A stretch of 64,000 nt of DNA from Niabella aurantiaca DSM 17617. Lineage in GTDB: Bacteria > Bacteroidota > Bacteroidia > Chitinophagales > Chitinophagaceae. Within the stretch, counting starts at the first letter, position 1. The number at the start of each line of letters is the position of its first letter. The notes below the pieces were generated by a model, which saw only the letters and a list, made by a program, of their open reading frames with translations, made no database searches and had not been told where the DNA came from. The position numbers were made by a program, and so were the translations under genes. Location: the NCBI RefSeq assembly GCF_000374125.1, contig NZ_KB893644.1, positions 186,001 through 250,000 of the forward strand. The letters are read 5' to 3'. Below are positions 43,458-52,548 of the stretch, piece by piece.

Positions 43458-43835
43458 ATGACGGAAAATGAATTAGCGAAGATTGCGGTTGATTGCTGTT
43501 TCAAAATTCACAGTCAATATGGACCGGGATTATTTGAAAGCGTTTACGAGGAGATCTTTTGCTATGAGTGGCAAAAAACGGGGATAGGGTTTAAAAGGCA
43601 GCAGGGAGTGCGATTGATACACAAGGGAATAGATATGGGAATTGGTTTTATCCCTGATGTAGTAATTGGGAATAAAGTAATTCTGGAATTTAAATCGATC
43701 GAGGCATTGGCAGATGTACATTATAAGCAGGTGCTAACATATCTAAAGTTAACAGATTTGAAGCTGGGGCTGCTAATCAACTTTAATGTACCGCTGATTA
43801 AAAATGGTATGCATCGTATTGTAAATAATTTATAA
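43458..43835 (+). CDS. GxxExxY protein (PD-(D/E)XK nuclease-like)
   Basis: The 125-residue protein has the defining motif GLFESVY (Gly24, Glu27, Tyr30) and the PD-(D/E)XK pattern PDVVIGNKVILEFKS, with Asp67, Glu77 and Lys79. The family (Pfam PDDEXK_3) has no proven activity but has the residues of a nuclease. I start at the ATG at 43458; the open frame runs back into nuoF without conserved residues. It lies between nuoF and nuoG, flanked by perfect 12-base inverted repeats, and so looks mobile. Base composition is more A+T rich than the nuo genes around it. Confidence 0.85.
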   Translation: MTENELAKIAVDCCFKIHSQYGPGLFESVYEEIFCYEWQKTGIGFKRQQGVRLIHKGIDMGIGFIPDVVIGNKVILEFKSIEALADVHYKQVLTYLKLTDLKLGLLINFNVPLIKNGMHRIVNNL

Positions 43836-43840
43836 AATAT

Positions 43841-43877
43841 TGGCGTCTTGGCGAGGTCCTGGCGTCTTTGCGAGAAA
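43841..43877. repeat. right inverted terminus of the GxxExxY cassette
   Basis: CTTTGCGAGAAA (43866-43877) mirrors 43417-43428. Before it, TGGCGTC / TTGGCGAG / TGGCGTC (43841-43866) are degenerate copies of the reverse-complement repeat. The nuoG ATG follows 5 bases after the terminus. Confidence 0.75.
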
Positions 43878-43882
43878 TAAAT

Positions 43883-45028
43883 ATGGCAGACGAAATAAAA
43901 CAAGAACCACCTGCAAATTTTAAGGTAACCATCGACAATGTTACCCTGGAAGTGCCGCCCGGTACTACCATTCTGCAGGCTGCAAGGATGGTAGGCGGTG
44001 ATGTGGCGCCCCCGGCTATGTGTTTTTATACACCGCTGAAAGGCAGTGGTGGTAAATGCCGTACCTGCCTGGTAGAGGTTAGCAAAGGATCGGAAAAAGA
44101 CCCGCGGCCCATGCCTAAGCTGGTAGCCAGCTGCCGCACTACGGTAATGGATGGCATGGAAGTAAAAAACATCACCAGCGAACGGGTGATCAATGCACGA
44201 AACAGCGTGGTAGAATTCCTGTTGATTAACCACCCGCTGGATTGCCCGATCTGTGACCAGGCGGGAGAGTGCCATCTGCAGGATCTGAGCTATGAACATG
44301 GTAAGGAAGGTACGCGCTACGAATTCAAACGCCGTACCTTCAAAAAACACAACCTGGGTAAATACATCCAGCTGCATATGACGCGTTGTATCCTTTGCTA
44401 CCGTTGTGTATTTACCGCTGATCAGCTGACCAATAAACGGCAGCATGGAATACTGGACAGGGGCGATCATGCAGAGATTGCTACATATATCGAAAAATCG
44501 CTGGATAATGAGTTTATCGGTAATGTGATCGATGTATGCCCGGTGGGAGCCCTGACCGATAGAACCTTCCGTTTTAAGAACCGGGTATGGTTCACCAAAC
44601 CGGTGGATGCGCACCGCGATTGTCCGAATTGCTGTGGAAAAGTAACACTGTGGGAGCGGGGCAACGAAGTATTGCGGGTAACAGCACGCAAGGATCCCTG
44701 GGGCGAAATACTGCCGGCAGAAGATGGCAAAACGGGGTGGATCTGTAATGAATGCCGTTTTGAAAAGAAAGATATCAAAGACTGGGTGATTGAGGGGCCC
44801 ATGAAGGTAGCCCGGCACTCCGTTATCGGGGCCAACCACTATGAAGTGCTGGACCTTCCCAGGGAAACGATCCCCGAAGTGATGGGCGGGCGGGCACCCA
44901 AGCTGCTGATGAATATTCACAGCATCAGCGATGTGAACGATCCGGCCATCGACCTGAGCAAGATCCCCGGGCCGGCAACAGGAGAAGTGTTTGACCGGAA
45001 AAAATTAACAGAGGAAAAGAAAGATTAA
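43883..45028 (+). CDS. nuoG: NADH-quinone oxidoreductase subunit G, short form
   Basis: The Fe-S subunit of the NADH-dehydrogenase arm. The 381-residue protein has the N-terminal [2Fe-2S] ligands (CFYTPLKGSGGKCRTC, with a further Cys in ASCRTT), CPICDQAGECHLQD, and a [4Fe-4S] motif TRCILCYRCVF; the chain then has CPNCCGKV and CNECRF. E. coli NuoG has about 900 residues: the whole molybdopterin-oxidoreductase-like domain is missing, as is common in Bacteroidota. The start is the ATG at 43883, 5 bases from the right terminus of the GxxExxY cassette. Confidence 0.93.
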   Translation: MADEIKQEPPANFKVTIDNVTLEVPPGTTILQAARMVGGDVAPPAMCFYTPLKGSGGKCRTCLVEVSKGSEKDPRPMPKLVASCRTTVMDGMEVKNITSERVINARNSVVEFLLINHPLDCPICDQAGECHLQDLSYEHGKEGTRYEFKRRTFKKHNLGKYIQLHMTRCILCYRCVFTADQLTNKRQHGILDRGDHAEIATYIEKSLDNEFIGNVIDVCPVGALTDRTFRFKNRVWFTKPVDAHRDCPNCCGKVTLWERGNEVLRVTARKDPWGEILPAEDGKTGWICNECRFEKKDIKDWVIEGPMKVARHSVIGANHYEVLDLPRETIPEVMGGRAPKLLMNIHSISDVNDPAIDLSKIPGPATGEVFDRKKLTEEKKD

Positions 45029-45049
45029 CAAGCTATATTATTTTATAAC

Positions 45050-46105
45050 ATGTACTTACTGGCTATTGATTGGATTTTTATTATTGAAAAACTGGTGCTG
45101 ATCGCCGCCATTGTTACCTTGTCAATGGTGGTGGCCATGTATGCTACATATGGCGAAAGAAAGGTAGCGGCATTCATCCAGGACCGGATCGGGCCAAACA
45201 GGGCAGGTCCTTTTGGCTTGCTGCAGCCATTGGCCGATGGAGGGAAGCTCTTTTTTAAAGAAGAGATCATTCCGCTGGCATCTTCAAAATTCCTGTTCAT
45301 ACTGGGCCCGCTGCTGGCAATGGTAACCGCATTGCTGACCAGCGCCGTGATTCCCTGGGGAGCTTCTATGAATATCGGCAACCGCACGGTGCCCCTGCAG
45401 GTTGCGGATGTGAACATCGGGATCCTTTATGTTTTTGGCGTGGTAAGCCTCGGCGTGTACGGCATCATGCTGGGCGGTTGGGCCTCCAACAATAAATTTT
45501 CACTGCTGGCAGCTATCCGTGGTGCGTCGCAGATGGTATCGTATGAGCTGGCCATGGGGTTGTCGCTGATTGCGGTACTGATGCTCACCGGTTCATTGCA
45601 GATGAGCGTAATCGTAGGGGAGCAGTACAACGCCGTATGGAACATCGCTTACCAGCCTATCGGCTTCATCATCTTTTTTATCTGTGCGCTGGCGGAAACG
45701 AACCGCACACCGTTTGATTTACCCGAGGCGGAAAATGAACTGAACTTCGGATACCACCAGGAATACTCCAGTATGAAGCTGGGTTTTTACTTGTTTGCAG
45801 AATACATTAATATGTTCATAAGCGGTGTTATCATGGCTACCCTGTATTTTGGAGGTTACGATATTCCGTTTGTTAACGAAGCCAGCCTGGCGCAGCATAT
45901 TGGAGAGAACTGGGTAGCCTTGCTTACATTCCTTACGCTGATGGTGAAGGCCCTGTTCTTTGTATTTGTATTTATGTGGATCCGCTGGACCATTCCCCGG
46001 TTCCGTTTTGACCAGCTGATGCATCTTGGATGGAAACGGCTGATCCCGCTGGCATTGCTGAATATGGTGATCACCGCGGTGGTGATCCTTTGGCTGAAGA
46101 AGTAG
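45050..46105 (+). CDS. nuoH: NADH-quinone oxidoreductase subunit H
   Basis: The membrane subunit that joins the quinone cavity to the membrane arm. The 351-residue protein has about eight helices and the motifs YGERKVAAFIQDRIGPNR and ETNRTPFDLPEAENEL, both diagnostic. Loop WIRWTIPRFRFDQLMHLGWKRLIP near the end is also conserved. It follows nuoG by 21 bases. A 136-base spacer without gene separates it from nuoI. Confidence 0.98.
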   Translation: MYLLAIDWIFIIEKLVLIAAIVTLSMVVAMYATYGERKVAAFIQDRIGPNRAGPFGLLQPLADGGKLFFKEEIIPLASSKFLFILGPLLAMVTALLTSAVIPWGASMNIGNRTVPLQVADVNIGILYVFGVVSLGVYGIMLGGWASNNKFSLLAAIRGASQMVSYELAMGLSLIAVLMLTGSLQMSVIVGEQYNAVWNIAYQPIGFIIFFICALAETNRTPFDLPEAENELNFGYHQEYSSMKLGFYLFAEYINMFISGVIMATLYFGGYDIPFVNEASLAQHIGENWVALLTFLTLMVKALFFVFVFMWIRWTIPRFRFDQLMHLGWKRLIPLALLNMVITAVVILWLKK

Positions 46106-46241
46106 AATGGGAATGTGGAAATGTGAGAATTGAAAAAGATGAAAACAGTACCGGTGTACAAGTGAGTGACACAAGAATGTGGAGCCTTGCACAGGCGTTG
46201 ATAAACAAAAAATTAAAAAGTAAAGCGCTGTATAAAGAAAT
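46106..46241. other. 136-base spacer between nuoH and nuoI
   Basis: This is the longest gap in the core of the operon. It holds the 15-mer GAATGTGGAAATGTG (46111-46125), repeated exactly at 52577-52591 after nuoN. An open frame overlapping the end of nuoH runs to 46245, but it is a different frame and shows no family features. No promoter or hairpin is clear. Confidence 0.5.
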
Positions 46242-46799
46242 ATGAGTGAACCATTAACAAACAGGAGTAAACCCGTTGATCGGAGGCCGATGAACTGGGT
46301 AGAGCGTTTATACCTGGTAAATATTTTTAAAGGGATGGCCATTACATTGAGACATTTCTTTAAAAAGAAGGCCACCATTAAATATCCTGAAGAAACAAGG
46401 CCGTTTAGCAAGGTCTTCAGAGGTCTGCACATCCTTAACCGGGATGAGGAAGGGCGTGAAAGATGTACGGCCTGTGGTCTTTGTGCCGTAGCCTGTCCGG
46501 CAGAAGCCATTACCATGGAGGCTGCGGAACGCCAGGAAGGCGAAGAAAAACTGTATCGTGAGGAAAAATATGCCGCAAAATATGAGATCAATATGCTGCG
46601 CTGTATCTTCTGCGGATATTGTGAGGAGGCTTGCCCCAAAGATGCCATTTACCTGTCGCAGACATTTACACCTGCCAACTACCAGCGTAAGGGATTTATT
46701 TATAAAAAAGAAGACCTGCTGATCCCCGATCCGGTTACAGATCCGGAAGGCTATCAAAAAGCGTTGGGAACCATCAACAGGGAAAAAGAAGGTGTTTAA
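46242..46799 (+). CDS. nuoI: NADH-quinone oxidoreductase subunit I
   Basis: A ferredoxin-type subunit with two [4Fe-4S] clusters (N6a, N6b). The 185-residue protein has CTACGLCAVACPAEAI and CIFCGYCEEACPKDAI, the two 4Fe-4S binding motifs, separated by about 45 residues. The N-terminal helix (LVNIFKGMAITLRHFF) is the conserved membrane-associated start. It lies 19 bases before nuoJ. Confidence 0.98.
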   Translation: MSEPLTNRSKPVDRRPMNWVERLYLVNIFKGMAITLRHFFKKKATIKYPEETRPFSKVFRGLHILNRDEEGRERCTACGLCAVACPAEAITMEAAERQEGEEKLYREEKYAAKYEINMLRCIFCGYCEEACPKDAIYLSQTFTPANYQRKGFIYKKEDLLIPDPVTDPEGYQKALGTINREKEGV

Positions 46800-46818
46800 G
46801 GGTTAATAAGAAAATGAA

Positions 46819-47319
46819 ATGAATATTACGCAACTATTATTCTGGTTACTAACGGTAATTGCTATAGGCAGCGCGCTGATGATTGTGACCAGTAAAAATC
46901 CTGTGTACAGTGTGCTGGGATTGATTGTTACTTTCTTTGCCATCTCCGGCCATTATATTTTAATGAATGCGCAATTCCTGGCCATTGTAAATATCATCGT
47001 TTATGCCGGGGCCATTATGGTATTGTTCCTTTTTGTGATCATGCTCATGAACCTGAGCAGGGCAACGGAAACCCTGAAGAACAAATGGCTGCAGATTGTG
47101 GGGGCCATTGCCGGAAGCTGCTTATTCCTCGTACTGATCGCAGCTTTAAAAAATACGGAAATAAAAAAGAACCTGGTGGAAATGGGAACCGGTGATATCG
47201 GGCTGGTGAAAAGCCTCGGAAGGGAGTTGTTCACCACCTTTGTTGTTCCGTTTGAAATCAGCAGCGTGCTGTTCCTGAGCGCCATGATCGGGGCCGTGGT
47301 AATCGGTAAGAAAGAATAA
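46819..47319 (+). CDS. nuoJ: NADH-quinone oxidoreductase subunit J
   Basis: The 166-residue membrane subunit has five helices. The early segment [50 protein letters not shown] contains the family motif with [10 protein letters not shown]. The C-terminal helix [18 protein letters not shown] matches. It is followed by three 7-base repeat units and then nuoK. Confidence 0.97.
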   Translation: MNITQLLFWLLTVIAIGSALMIVTSKNPVYSVLGLIVTFFAISGHYILMNAQFLAIVNIIVYAGAIMVLFLFVIMLMNLSRATETLKNKWLQIVGAIAGSCLFLVLIAALKNTEIKKNLVEMGTGDIGLVKSLGRELFTTFVVPFEISSVLFLSAMIGAVVIGKKE

Positions 47320-47320
47320 G

Positions 47321-47348
47321 ATCTCAAATCTCAAATCTCAAATTCAAA
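47321..47348. repeat. 7-base tandem repeat in front of nuoK
   Basis: ATCTCAA is repeated three times exactly (47321-47341), then a decayed unit ATTCAAA. The nuoK ATG (47351) follows 2 bases later. It is the same unit as before nuoB, 8.8 kb away. Confidence 0.75.
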
Positions 47349-47350
47349 AA

Positions 47351-47677
47351 ATGCCAATAAATTATTACATAACCCTTGCTCTTTGTTTGTTTGCCATAGG
47401 TGTGGTAGGGGTATTGACACGCAGGAACGCCATTATTGTTTTCATGTGCATCGAGCTGATGCTGAACTCGGTTAACCTGTTGCTGGTAGCTTTCTCAAAA
47501 ATGCATCACCTGGCAAAAGGGGCGGCAGCCACAGCAGGTACCGACGGACAGTTGTTTGTATTTTTCATCATGGTAGTAGCGGCAGCGGAAGTAAGCGTTG
47601 GTCTGGCGATCATTGTGATGATGTACCGGAATGTGCATTCGATAAATATTAATTTCTTAAACAGGCTGAAACATTAA
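47351..47677 (+). CDS. nuoK: NADH-quinone oxidoreductase subunit K
   Basis: The 108-residue subunit of the proton-pumping arm has three helices. It has the conserved Glu in [19 protein letters not shown], at the centre of the second helix, and a second in [23 protein letters not shown]. This size and the two glutamates identify NuoK. It lies 22 bases before nuoL and follows a 7-base tandem repeat. Confidence 0.97.
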   Translation: MPINYYITLALCLFAIGVVGVLTRRNAIIVFMCIELMLNSVNLLLVAFSKMHHLAKGAAATAGTDGQLFVFFIMVVAAAEVSVGLAIIVMMYRNVHSININFLNRLKH

Positions 47678-47699
47678 TTGCGCCGGCATTCTTTTTATT

Positions 47700-49607
47700 A
47701 TGAATAATGTGTTAGATATCGTTTATTGGATCCCGCTGTTGCCGTTGCTGGGCTGTATCATAAACGGATTGGGAAGAAAAAATTTATCAAAAGGAGCCAT
47801 CGGTTTTATCGGAAGCGGTGTCATTCTTGCCTCTTTTGTATTAAGCCTCTGGGTGTTTTTCCAGGTCCGTGGAGGAAATGTACATACCGCGGAATATTTC
47901 CCGTTCATCAATGTGGGCAATCTGAAGATCCCCTTTGCCTTCCAGATCGATCAGTTGTCGGCCATCTGGCTGCTGATCATTACCGGTATCGGCTTTTTGA
48001 TCCATGTTTATTCTGTTTCTTATATGCATGAAGAAAAACCAGTGCATTTCGGGAGGTATTTTGCCTATCTGAACCTGTTTGTGTTCTCCATGCTGTTGCT
48101 GGTGATGGGGGCCAATTTTGTGATCATGTTCATTGGGTGGGAAGGCGTTGGCCTATGCTCGTACCTGCTGATCGGTTTCTGGTTTAAGAAAAAAGAATAC
48201 AGCAAGGCCGCCAACAAGGCGTTCATCATGAACCGTGTGGGCGACCTGGCCTTTTTGATCGCCTTGTTCATGCTGATCCATAAGCTGGGCACAACCACTT
48301 TTAGTGAGATCTTTACCAGTGCCTCCCTGGCAAAATTATCGGGTAAGGAAATGACCACCATTACATTACTGCTGTTTGTAGGCGCCACCGGTAAAAGTGC
48401 CCAGATCCCGTTGTACACCTGGCTGCCCGATGCGATGGCGGGTCCTACGCCAGTGTCGGCGCTCATCCACGCCGCTACCATGGTTACCGCGGGGGTCTAT
48501 ATGATCGCCCGGGCCAACCTGATGTTTGCCATGGCCCCGGCCACATTAAATGTGATCGCTATCATTGGCATTGCTACGGCCCTGCTGGCCGCTACCATTG
48601 CCCTCAAACAGAACGACATTAAAAAAGTGCTGGCGTATTCGACAGTAAGCCAGCTGGGATATATGTTCCTGGCATTGGGAAGTGGTGCTTATGTGGCGGC
48701 TGTTTTTCATGTAATGACCCATGCCTTCTTCAAGGCATTGTTGTTCCTGGGCAGCGGCAGCGTTATTCATGCAATGGGGGGCGAGCAGGATATGCGCAAA
48801 ATGGGCGGTTTGTCCCGGTACATGAAGATAACCAATATTACCTTCCTGCTGGGCTGCCTGGCCATTGCCGGCATTCCGGGTTTTTCCGGCTTTTTCTCCA
48901 AGGACGAAATTCTCGCAGGCGCATTTGCGAAGTCGCCGGTATTGTATGCGCTGGGCTTGTTTGGGGCACTATTGACCGCGTTTTATATGTTCCGGCTATA
49001 TGTTACTACGTTTAAAGGAACATTCCGTGGCACGGACGAGCAGAAACATCATTTACATGAAAGCCCTGCAGCCATCACCATACCGCTGGTCATCCTGGCT
49101 GTTCTTTCCGTAATCGGCGGATTTGTCGGAGTGCCGGAGTTTATCGCGCATGGGGCACATGCATTGTCCGGCTTCCTGCAGCCCGTTTTTAAAGAAGCAT
49201 ACGCCGTTCTGCCGAAGCACGAAGTGGAGCATAGCACAGAGTGGGGGCTTGCAGGGCTGTCCTCCGTATTGGTGATCCTTACCGTAATCATTGCCTGGGC
49301 CCGGTTCTCTAAAAAACCCGACCTGCAGGCCGCAACCGGTTTCGGAAAAATATTGGAAAATAAATGGTATATAGACGAGCTGTACCAGGGTGTTATTGTA
49401 AAGCCGCTCAATATGCTGGGCTCATTTTTGAGCAATGTAGTAGATAAAAAAGTGGTAGACGGACTGGTGAACGGAGTGGGCCGGCTGGTGCGTTATGGCG
49501 GCCGTCAGCTGCGCTGGTTGCAAAGCGGGCAAACCGGCTCTTATATATTAATGATGGTGCTGGGAATGGTGCTGATCTTTATTGTGCAGTTCTTTTTGAG
49601 AAAATGA
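47700..49607 (+). CDS. nuoL: NADH-quinone oxidoreductase subunit L
   Basis: The 635-residue antiporter-like subunit at the tip of the membrane arm has about 16 helices. Signatures include GWEGVGLCSYLLIGFWF (with the catalytic Glu), TGKSAQIPLYTWLPDAMAGPTPVSALIHAATMVTAG and HAFFKALLFLGSGSVIHAMGGEQDMRKMGGL (Lys for proton transfer). The long C-terminal helix and a final membrane anchor are present. The stop is followed by a heptad and palindrome tract before nuoM. Confidence 0.98.
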   Translation: MNNVLDIVYWIPLLPLLGCIINGLGRKNLSKGAIGFIGSGVILASFVLSLWVFFQVRGGNVHTAEYFPFINVGNLKIPFAFQIDQLSAIWLLIITGIGFLIHVYSVSYMHEEKPVHFGRYFAYLNLFVFSMLLLVMGANFVIMFIGWEGVGLCSYLLIGFWFKKKEYSKAANKAFIMNRVGDLAFLIALFMLIHKLGTTTFSEIFTSASLAKLSGKEMTTITLLLFVGATGKSAQIPLYTWLPDAMAGPTPVSALIHAATMVTAGVYMIARANLMFAMAPATLNVIAIIGIATALLAATIALKQNDIKKVLAYSTVSQLGYMFLALGSGAYVAAVFHVMTHAFFKALLFLGSGSVIHAMGGEQDMRKMGGLSRYMKITNITFLLGCLAIAGIPGFSGFFSKDEILAGAFAKSPVLYALGLFGALLTAFYMFRLYVTTFKGTFRGTDEQKHHLHESPAAITIPLVILAVLSVIGGFVGVPEFIAHGAHALSGFLQPVFKEAYAVLPKHEVEHSTEWGLAGLSSVLVILTVIIAWARFSKKPDLQAATGFGKILENKWYIDELYQGVIVKPLNMLGSFLSNVVDKKVVDGLVNGVGRLVRYGGRQLRWLQSGQTGSYILMMVLGMVLIFIVQFFLRK

Positions 49608-49616
49608 CCCGGAAAC

Positions 49617-49678
49617 CGAAACTTGGAACTTTACCCCGATCGCTATCGGGATTGGAATTTGGAATTTGAAATTTGAAA
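49617..49678. repeat. composite heptad tract with central palindrome before nuoM
   Basis: Heptads GAAACTT and GGAACTT lead to the hairpin CCCGATCGCTATCGGG (49635-49650; 6-base arms, 4-base loop), followed by ATTGGAA, TTTGGAA, TTTGAAA and TTTGAAA up to the nuoM ATG (49680). A related hairpin occurs at 58650-58669. Confidence 0.7.
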
Positions 49679-49679
49679 T

Positions 49680-51164
49680 ATGATCGCATTGTTGTTGATA
49701 CTGGTGCCTTTAGTGAGCGGGTTGGCTGCTTTTTTAATGAAAAAAGAGGAACAGGTGAGAACCTGGTCGTTATTGGCAGCCATCATCACGTTTATCATTT
49801 CCATTCTTGGTGTGGCGGTTTATACGGCACCCGGATGCTGGACGTTCAGGGCCGGCTGGATGGGATCGCTGAACAGTAGCTTTTCGTTGAAAGGGGATGG
49901 CATGGGGATCATGCTATGCCTGCTCACAGCGCTGTCTTACCCCGTGATCTTTCTTTCGACCTGGACCACTGCCTACAAAAAGGTGCATAACTTCTTTGGG
50001 TTGATGCTCTTAACACAGGCCGGCCTCATGGGCGTATTCCTGGCAATGGATGCCCTGCTTTTTTACTTCTTCTGGGAACTGGCGCTCATACCGATTTATT
50101 TTATCTGTTCGCAATGGGGCGGCGAAAAGCGCATTGCGGTAACTTTTAAATTCTTTATCTATACTTTCATCGGCTCATTGTTAATGCTGGTGGGCATACT
50201 GTATGTTTATTCCCGTACTCCGGGCCATTCCTTTGATATTACCGCCTTTTACCAGGCTGGTCTTTCCCTGAAGGAACAATCCTGGCTGTTCTGGTTATTC
50301 TTTGTGGCTTTTGCGGTAAAAATGCCGGTATTCCCGTTTCACACCTGGCAGCCGGATACGTACCAGCAATCGCCAACTGCGGCAACAATGGTGCTCAGTG
50401 CGCTGATGGTAAAAATGGGCTTGCTGGGGGTACTGCGCTGGCTGTTGCCGGTGTTCCCTTTTGCTTCCTACCTGAACGGGGATACCATATCCCTGCTGGC
50501 GGTAACGGGCATTGTTTATGCATCCCTGATCGCAATGCGGCAGGATGATATGAAGCGGCTGGTTGCCTATTCTTCCATCGCCCATATCGGGCTGATGTGT
50601 GCGGCTGTTTTTGCCGAAGACAAAAGTGCTCTGCAGGGAACCATGATACAGATGTTCTCCCATGGGATCAATATTCTGGGGATGTGGATCGTGGTGGAGA
50701 TCATCGAGCGGAAATTCGGCACCGTTAAGATTTCCGCTTTGGGCGGCATTGCCCAAAAAGCACCGGTGCTTACCTTCTTCTTTGTGATCATTGCTTTTGC
50801 CAATATAGCCCTGCCTTTAACCAATGCCTTCATCGGCGAGTTCCTGATGTTCAGAGGCATCCTGGCTTCCCGGGTTTCAGAGCATGGTGTCCTGATCATG
50901 GCCACAGCGGGTCTTGGGATCATCCTGGGCGCGGTATATACCCTGCGTCTGGGGCGCAAAGTGTTTTTTGGGGAAACAAACGCACTCACGGAAAAGGGGA
51001 GCGATATCGTTTTTCATGAGCGGGCGATCCTTGCAATCATTGTTGGCGCCATTCTGATCCTGGGTATCTATCCCCAGCCATTCTTAAACGCATTAGATCA
51101 TATCAGTCAATCCATTTTAAAAAATTCAGACGTGCTTCCGATGTTGATGAAGCAGAAGCATTAA
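49680..51164 (+). CDS. nuoM: NADH-quinone oxidoreductase subunit M
   Basis: The 494-residue antiporter-like subunit has about 14 helices. Motifs: FFFWELALIPIYFIC (catalytic Glu), VKMPVFPFHTWQPDTYQQSPTAATMVLSALMVKMGLLGVLRW and MKRLVAYSSIAHIGLMCAAVF. The order L-M-N is as in other complex I operons. Start follows a 7-base repeat with no Shine-Dalgarno; nuoN follows after 10 bases. Confidence 0.98.
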   Translation: MIALLLILVPLVSGLAAFLMKKEEQVRTWSLLAAIITFIISILGVAVYTAPGCWTFRAGWMGSLNSSFSLKGDGMGIMLCLLTALSYPVIFLSTWTTAYKKVHNFFGLMLLTQAGLMGVFLAMDALLFYFFWELALIPIYFICSQWGGEKRIAVTFKFFIYTFIGSLLMLVGILYVYSRTPGHSFDITAFYQAGLSLKEQSWLFWLFFVAFAVKMPVFPFHTWQPDTYQQSPTAATMVLSALMVKMGLLGVLRWLLPVFPFASYLNGDTISLLAVTGIVYASLIAMRQDDMKRLVAYSSIAHIGLMCAAVFAEDKSALQGTMIQMFSHGINILGMWIVVEIIERKFGTVKISALGGIAQKAPVLTFFFVIIAFANIALPLTNAFIGEFLMFRGILASRVSEHGVLIMATAGLGIILGAVYTLRLGRKVFFGETNALTEKGSDIVFHERAILAIIVGAILILGIYPQPFLNALDHISQSILKNSDVLPMLMKQKH

Positions 51165-51174
51165 GAGAAATAAT

Positions 51175-52548
51175 ATGAACGCAGTACTATTATCAGGTTT
51201 GTTAGGTGTGGTGATGATGTTCGCCAGCTTTTTGTTCAGGACAAAGGCCCCGGTGCGGATACTGGCTATTTTGGGCATGGCCGTATTGCTGGTTGCGAAT
51301 GTCCTCGACACAAAAGGGATCCATTTTTTTCATGTGAATACAACCGGCTTCCTTTCATTTACCGGCTATGCGCTGTTTTTTAATACGATCGTCATTGCCT
51401 GCACGCTGATCTTTTTCCTTATTTCCTCAAAAGACATGCAAAAGGTGGGGAATCACTATGCCGAATATTTTGCCCTGATCTTCTTCATCCTGACCGGCAT
51501 CTTCCTGGTAACCGCATTTACCAACCTGCTGATACTTTTTATCGGAATTGAGATCATCTCCATTCCACTATACATCCTGACCGGCTCTGCAAAAAAGGAT
51601 TTAAAAAGCAATGAGGCGGCGCTGAAATATTTTTTGATGGGGGCTTTTTCAACCGGCGTAATGCTGATGGGTATTGCGTTGATCTACGGGGCCACCGGCA
51701 CTTTTGATATTACAAAGATGAATATTGCCGGGCTGTTGAAATCAAACCTGCTGACGGCGGGGATGCTGATGCTGTTGTTCTCCATGTGCTTTAAGGTATC
51801 CATCGCTCCCTTTCACTTCTGGACGCCGGATGTATATGACGGTGCTCCGAATGTATTTACCTCTTTTATGGCCACGATTGTAAAAGTGGGCATTTTTGTC
51901 GGGTTCCTCCACCTGTTCTACACTGCTTTTGATGCGATCGCGCTCCAATGGAAAATATGGATGGCCGTGCTGGCGGCGCTTACGCTGCTGGTAGGGAACA
52001 TCACTGCGGTCTTTCAGCAAAGCGTAAAACGGATGCTGGCCTATTCCAGTATTTCCCAGGCCGGTTTTATGCTGTTTGCCCTGGTGGCCATGAATGAAAC
52101 GGCGCATGAGGGCCTGCTGCTTTACGCAATAGCCTACTGCCTGGCAACGATCGGGGTATTTGGGATCATCAGCAAAATGACGGATTACTCCTTTGACGGG
52201 TTCAATGGTCTGGCAGGGCATCAGCCTTTAGTGGCGCTATGCGTTGCCATTTTCATGTTGTCTTTGGCCGGCATACCGCTTTCTGCAGGATTCCTGGCCA
52301 AGTTCTATATGCTAAAGGCAGTTATACAGGCCGGTGGCTATATGTGGCTGGTGATCTTTGGCGTGCTGATGGCTGCGGTAAGCGCTTATTATTACTTCCG
52401 GGTGATACAGGCGATGTACTTTAAAGAAGGGCCCAATCACTTTTCCGGGATCAGCGCATTTGAAAAGTGTGTGCTGGTGGGCATCTGTGTGCTCATCGTG
52501 TTTACCGGACTTTTTCCCAACATAATATTCGGCTGGATGTATTTTTAA
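51175..52548 (+). CDS. nuoN: NADH-quinone oxidoreductase subunit N
   Basis: The 457-residue antiporter-like subunit has about 14 helices. Motifs: LFIGIEIISIPLYILTG (membrane Glu), FKVSIAPFHFWTPDVYDGAPNVFTSFMATIVKVG, and KRMLAYSSISQAGFMLFALVA. It ends the nuo operon; the 232-base gap after it is filled by degenerate 7-base repeats. No clear terminator was found. Confidence 0.97.
   Translation: MNAVLLSGLLGVVMMFASFLFRTKAPVRILAILGMAVLLVANVLDTKGIHFFHVNTTGFLSFTGYALFFNTIVIACTLIFFLISSKDMQKVGNHYAEYFALIFFILTGIFLVTAFTNLLILFIGIEIISIPLYILTGSAKKDLKSNEAALKYFLMGAFSTGVMLMGIALIYGATGTFDITKMNIAGLLKSNLLTAGMLMLLFSMCFKVSIAPFHFWTPDVYDGAPNVFTSFMATIVKVGIFVGFLHLFYTAFDAIALQWKIWMAVLAALTLLVGNITAVFQQSVKRMLAYSSISQAGFMLFALVAMNETAHEGLLLYAIAYCLATIGVFGIISKMTDYSFDGFNGLAGHQPLVALCVAIFMLSLAGIPLSAGFLAKFYMLKAVIQAGGYMWLVIFGVLMAAVSAYYYFRVIQAMYFKEGPNHFSGISAFEKCVLVGICVLIVFTGLFPNIIFGWMYF

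Noticed and set aside
43721-44920. 399-codon open frame on the minus strand opposite nuoG
   Set aside because: It is the antisense shadow of nuoG: it has no family motif, and the plus-strand protein has all its Fe-S ligands.
46030-46245. 71-codon frame in the nuoH-nuoI spacer
   Set aside because: Half of it overlaps nuoH in another frame and the remainder has no recognisable features; it may be chance.
45719-46648. 309-codon minus-strand open frame across nuoH and nuoI
   Set aside because: It crosses two clear complex I genes and has no coherent domain.
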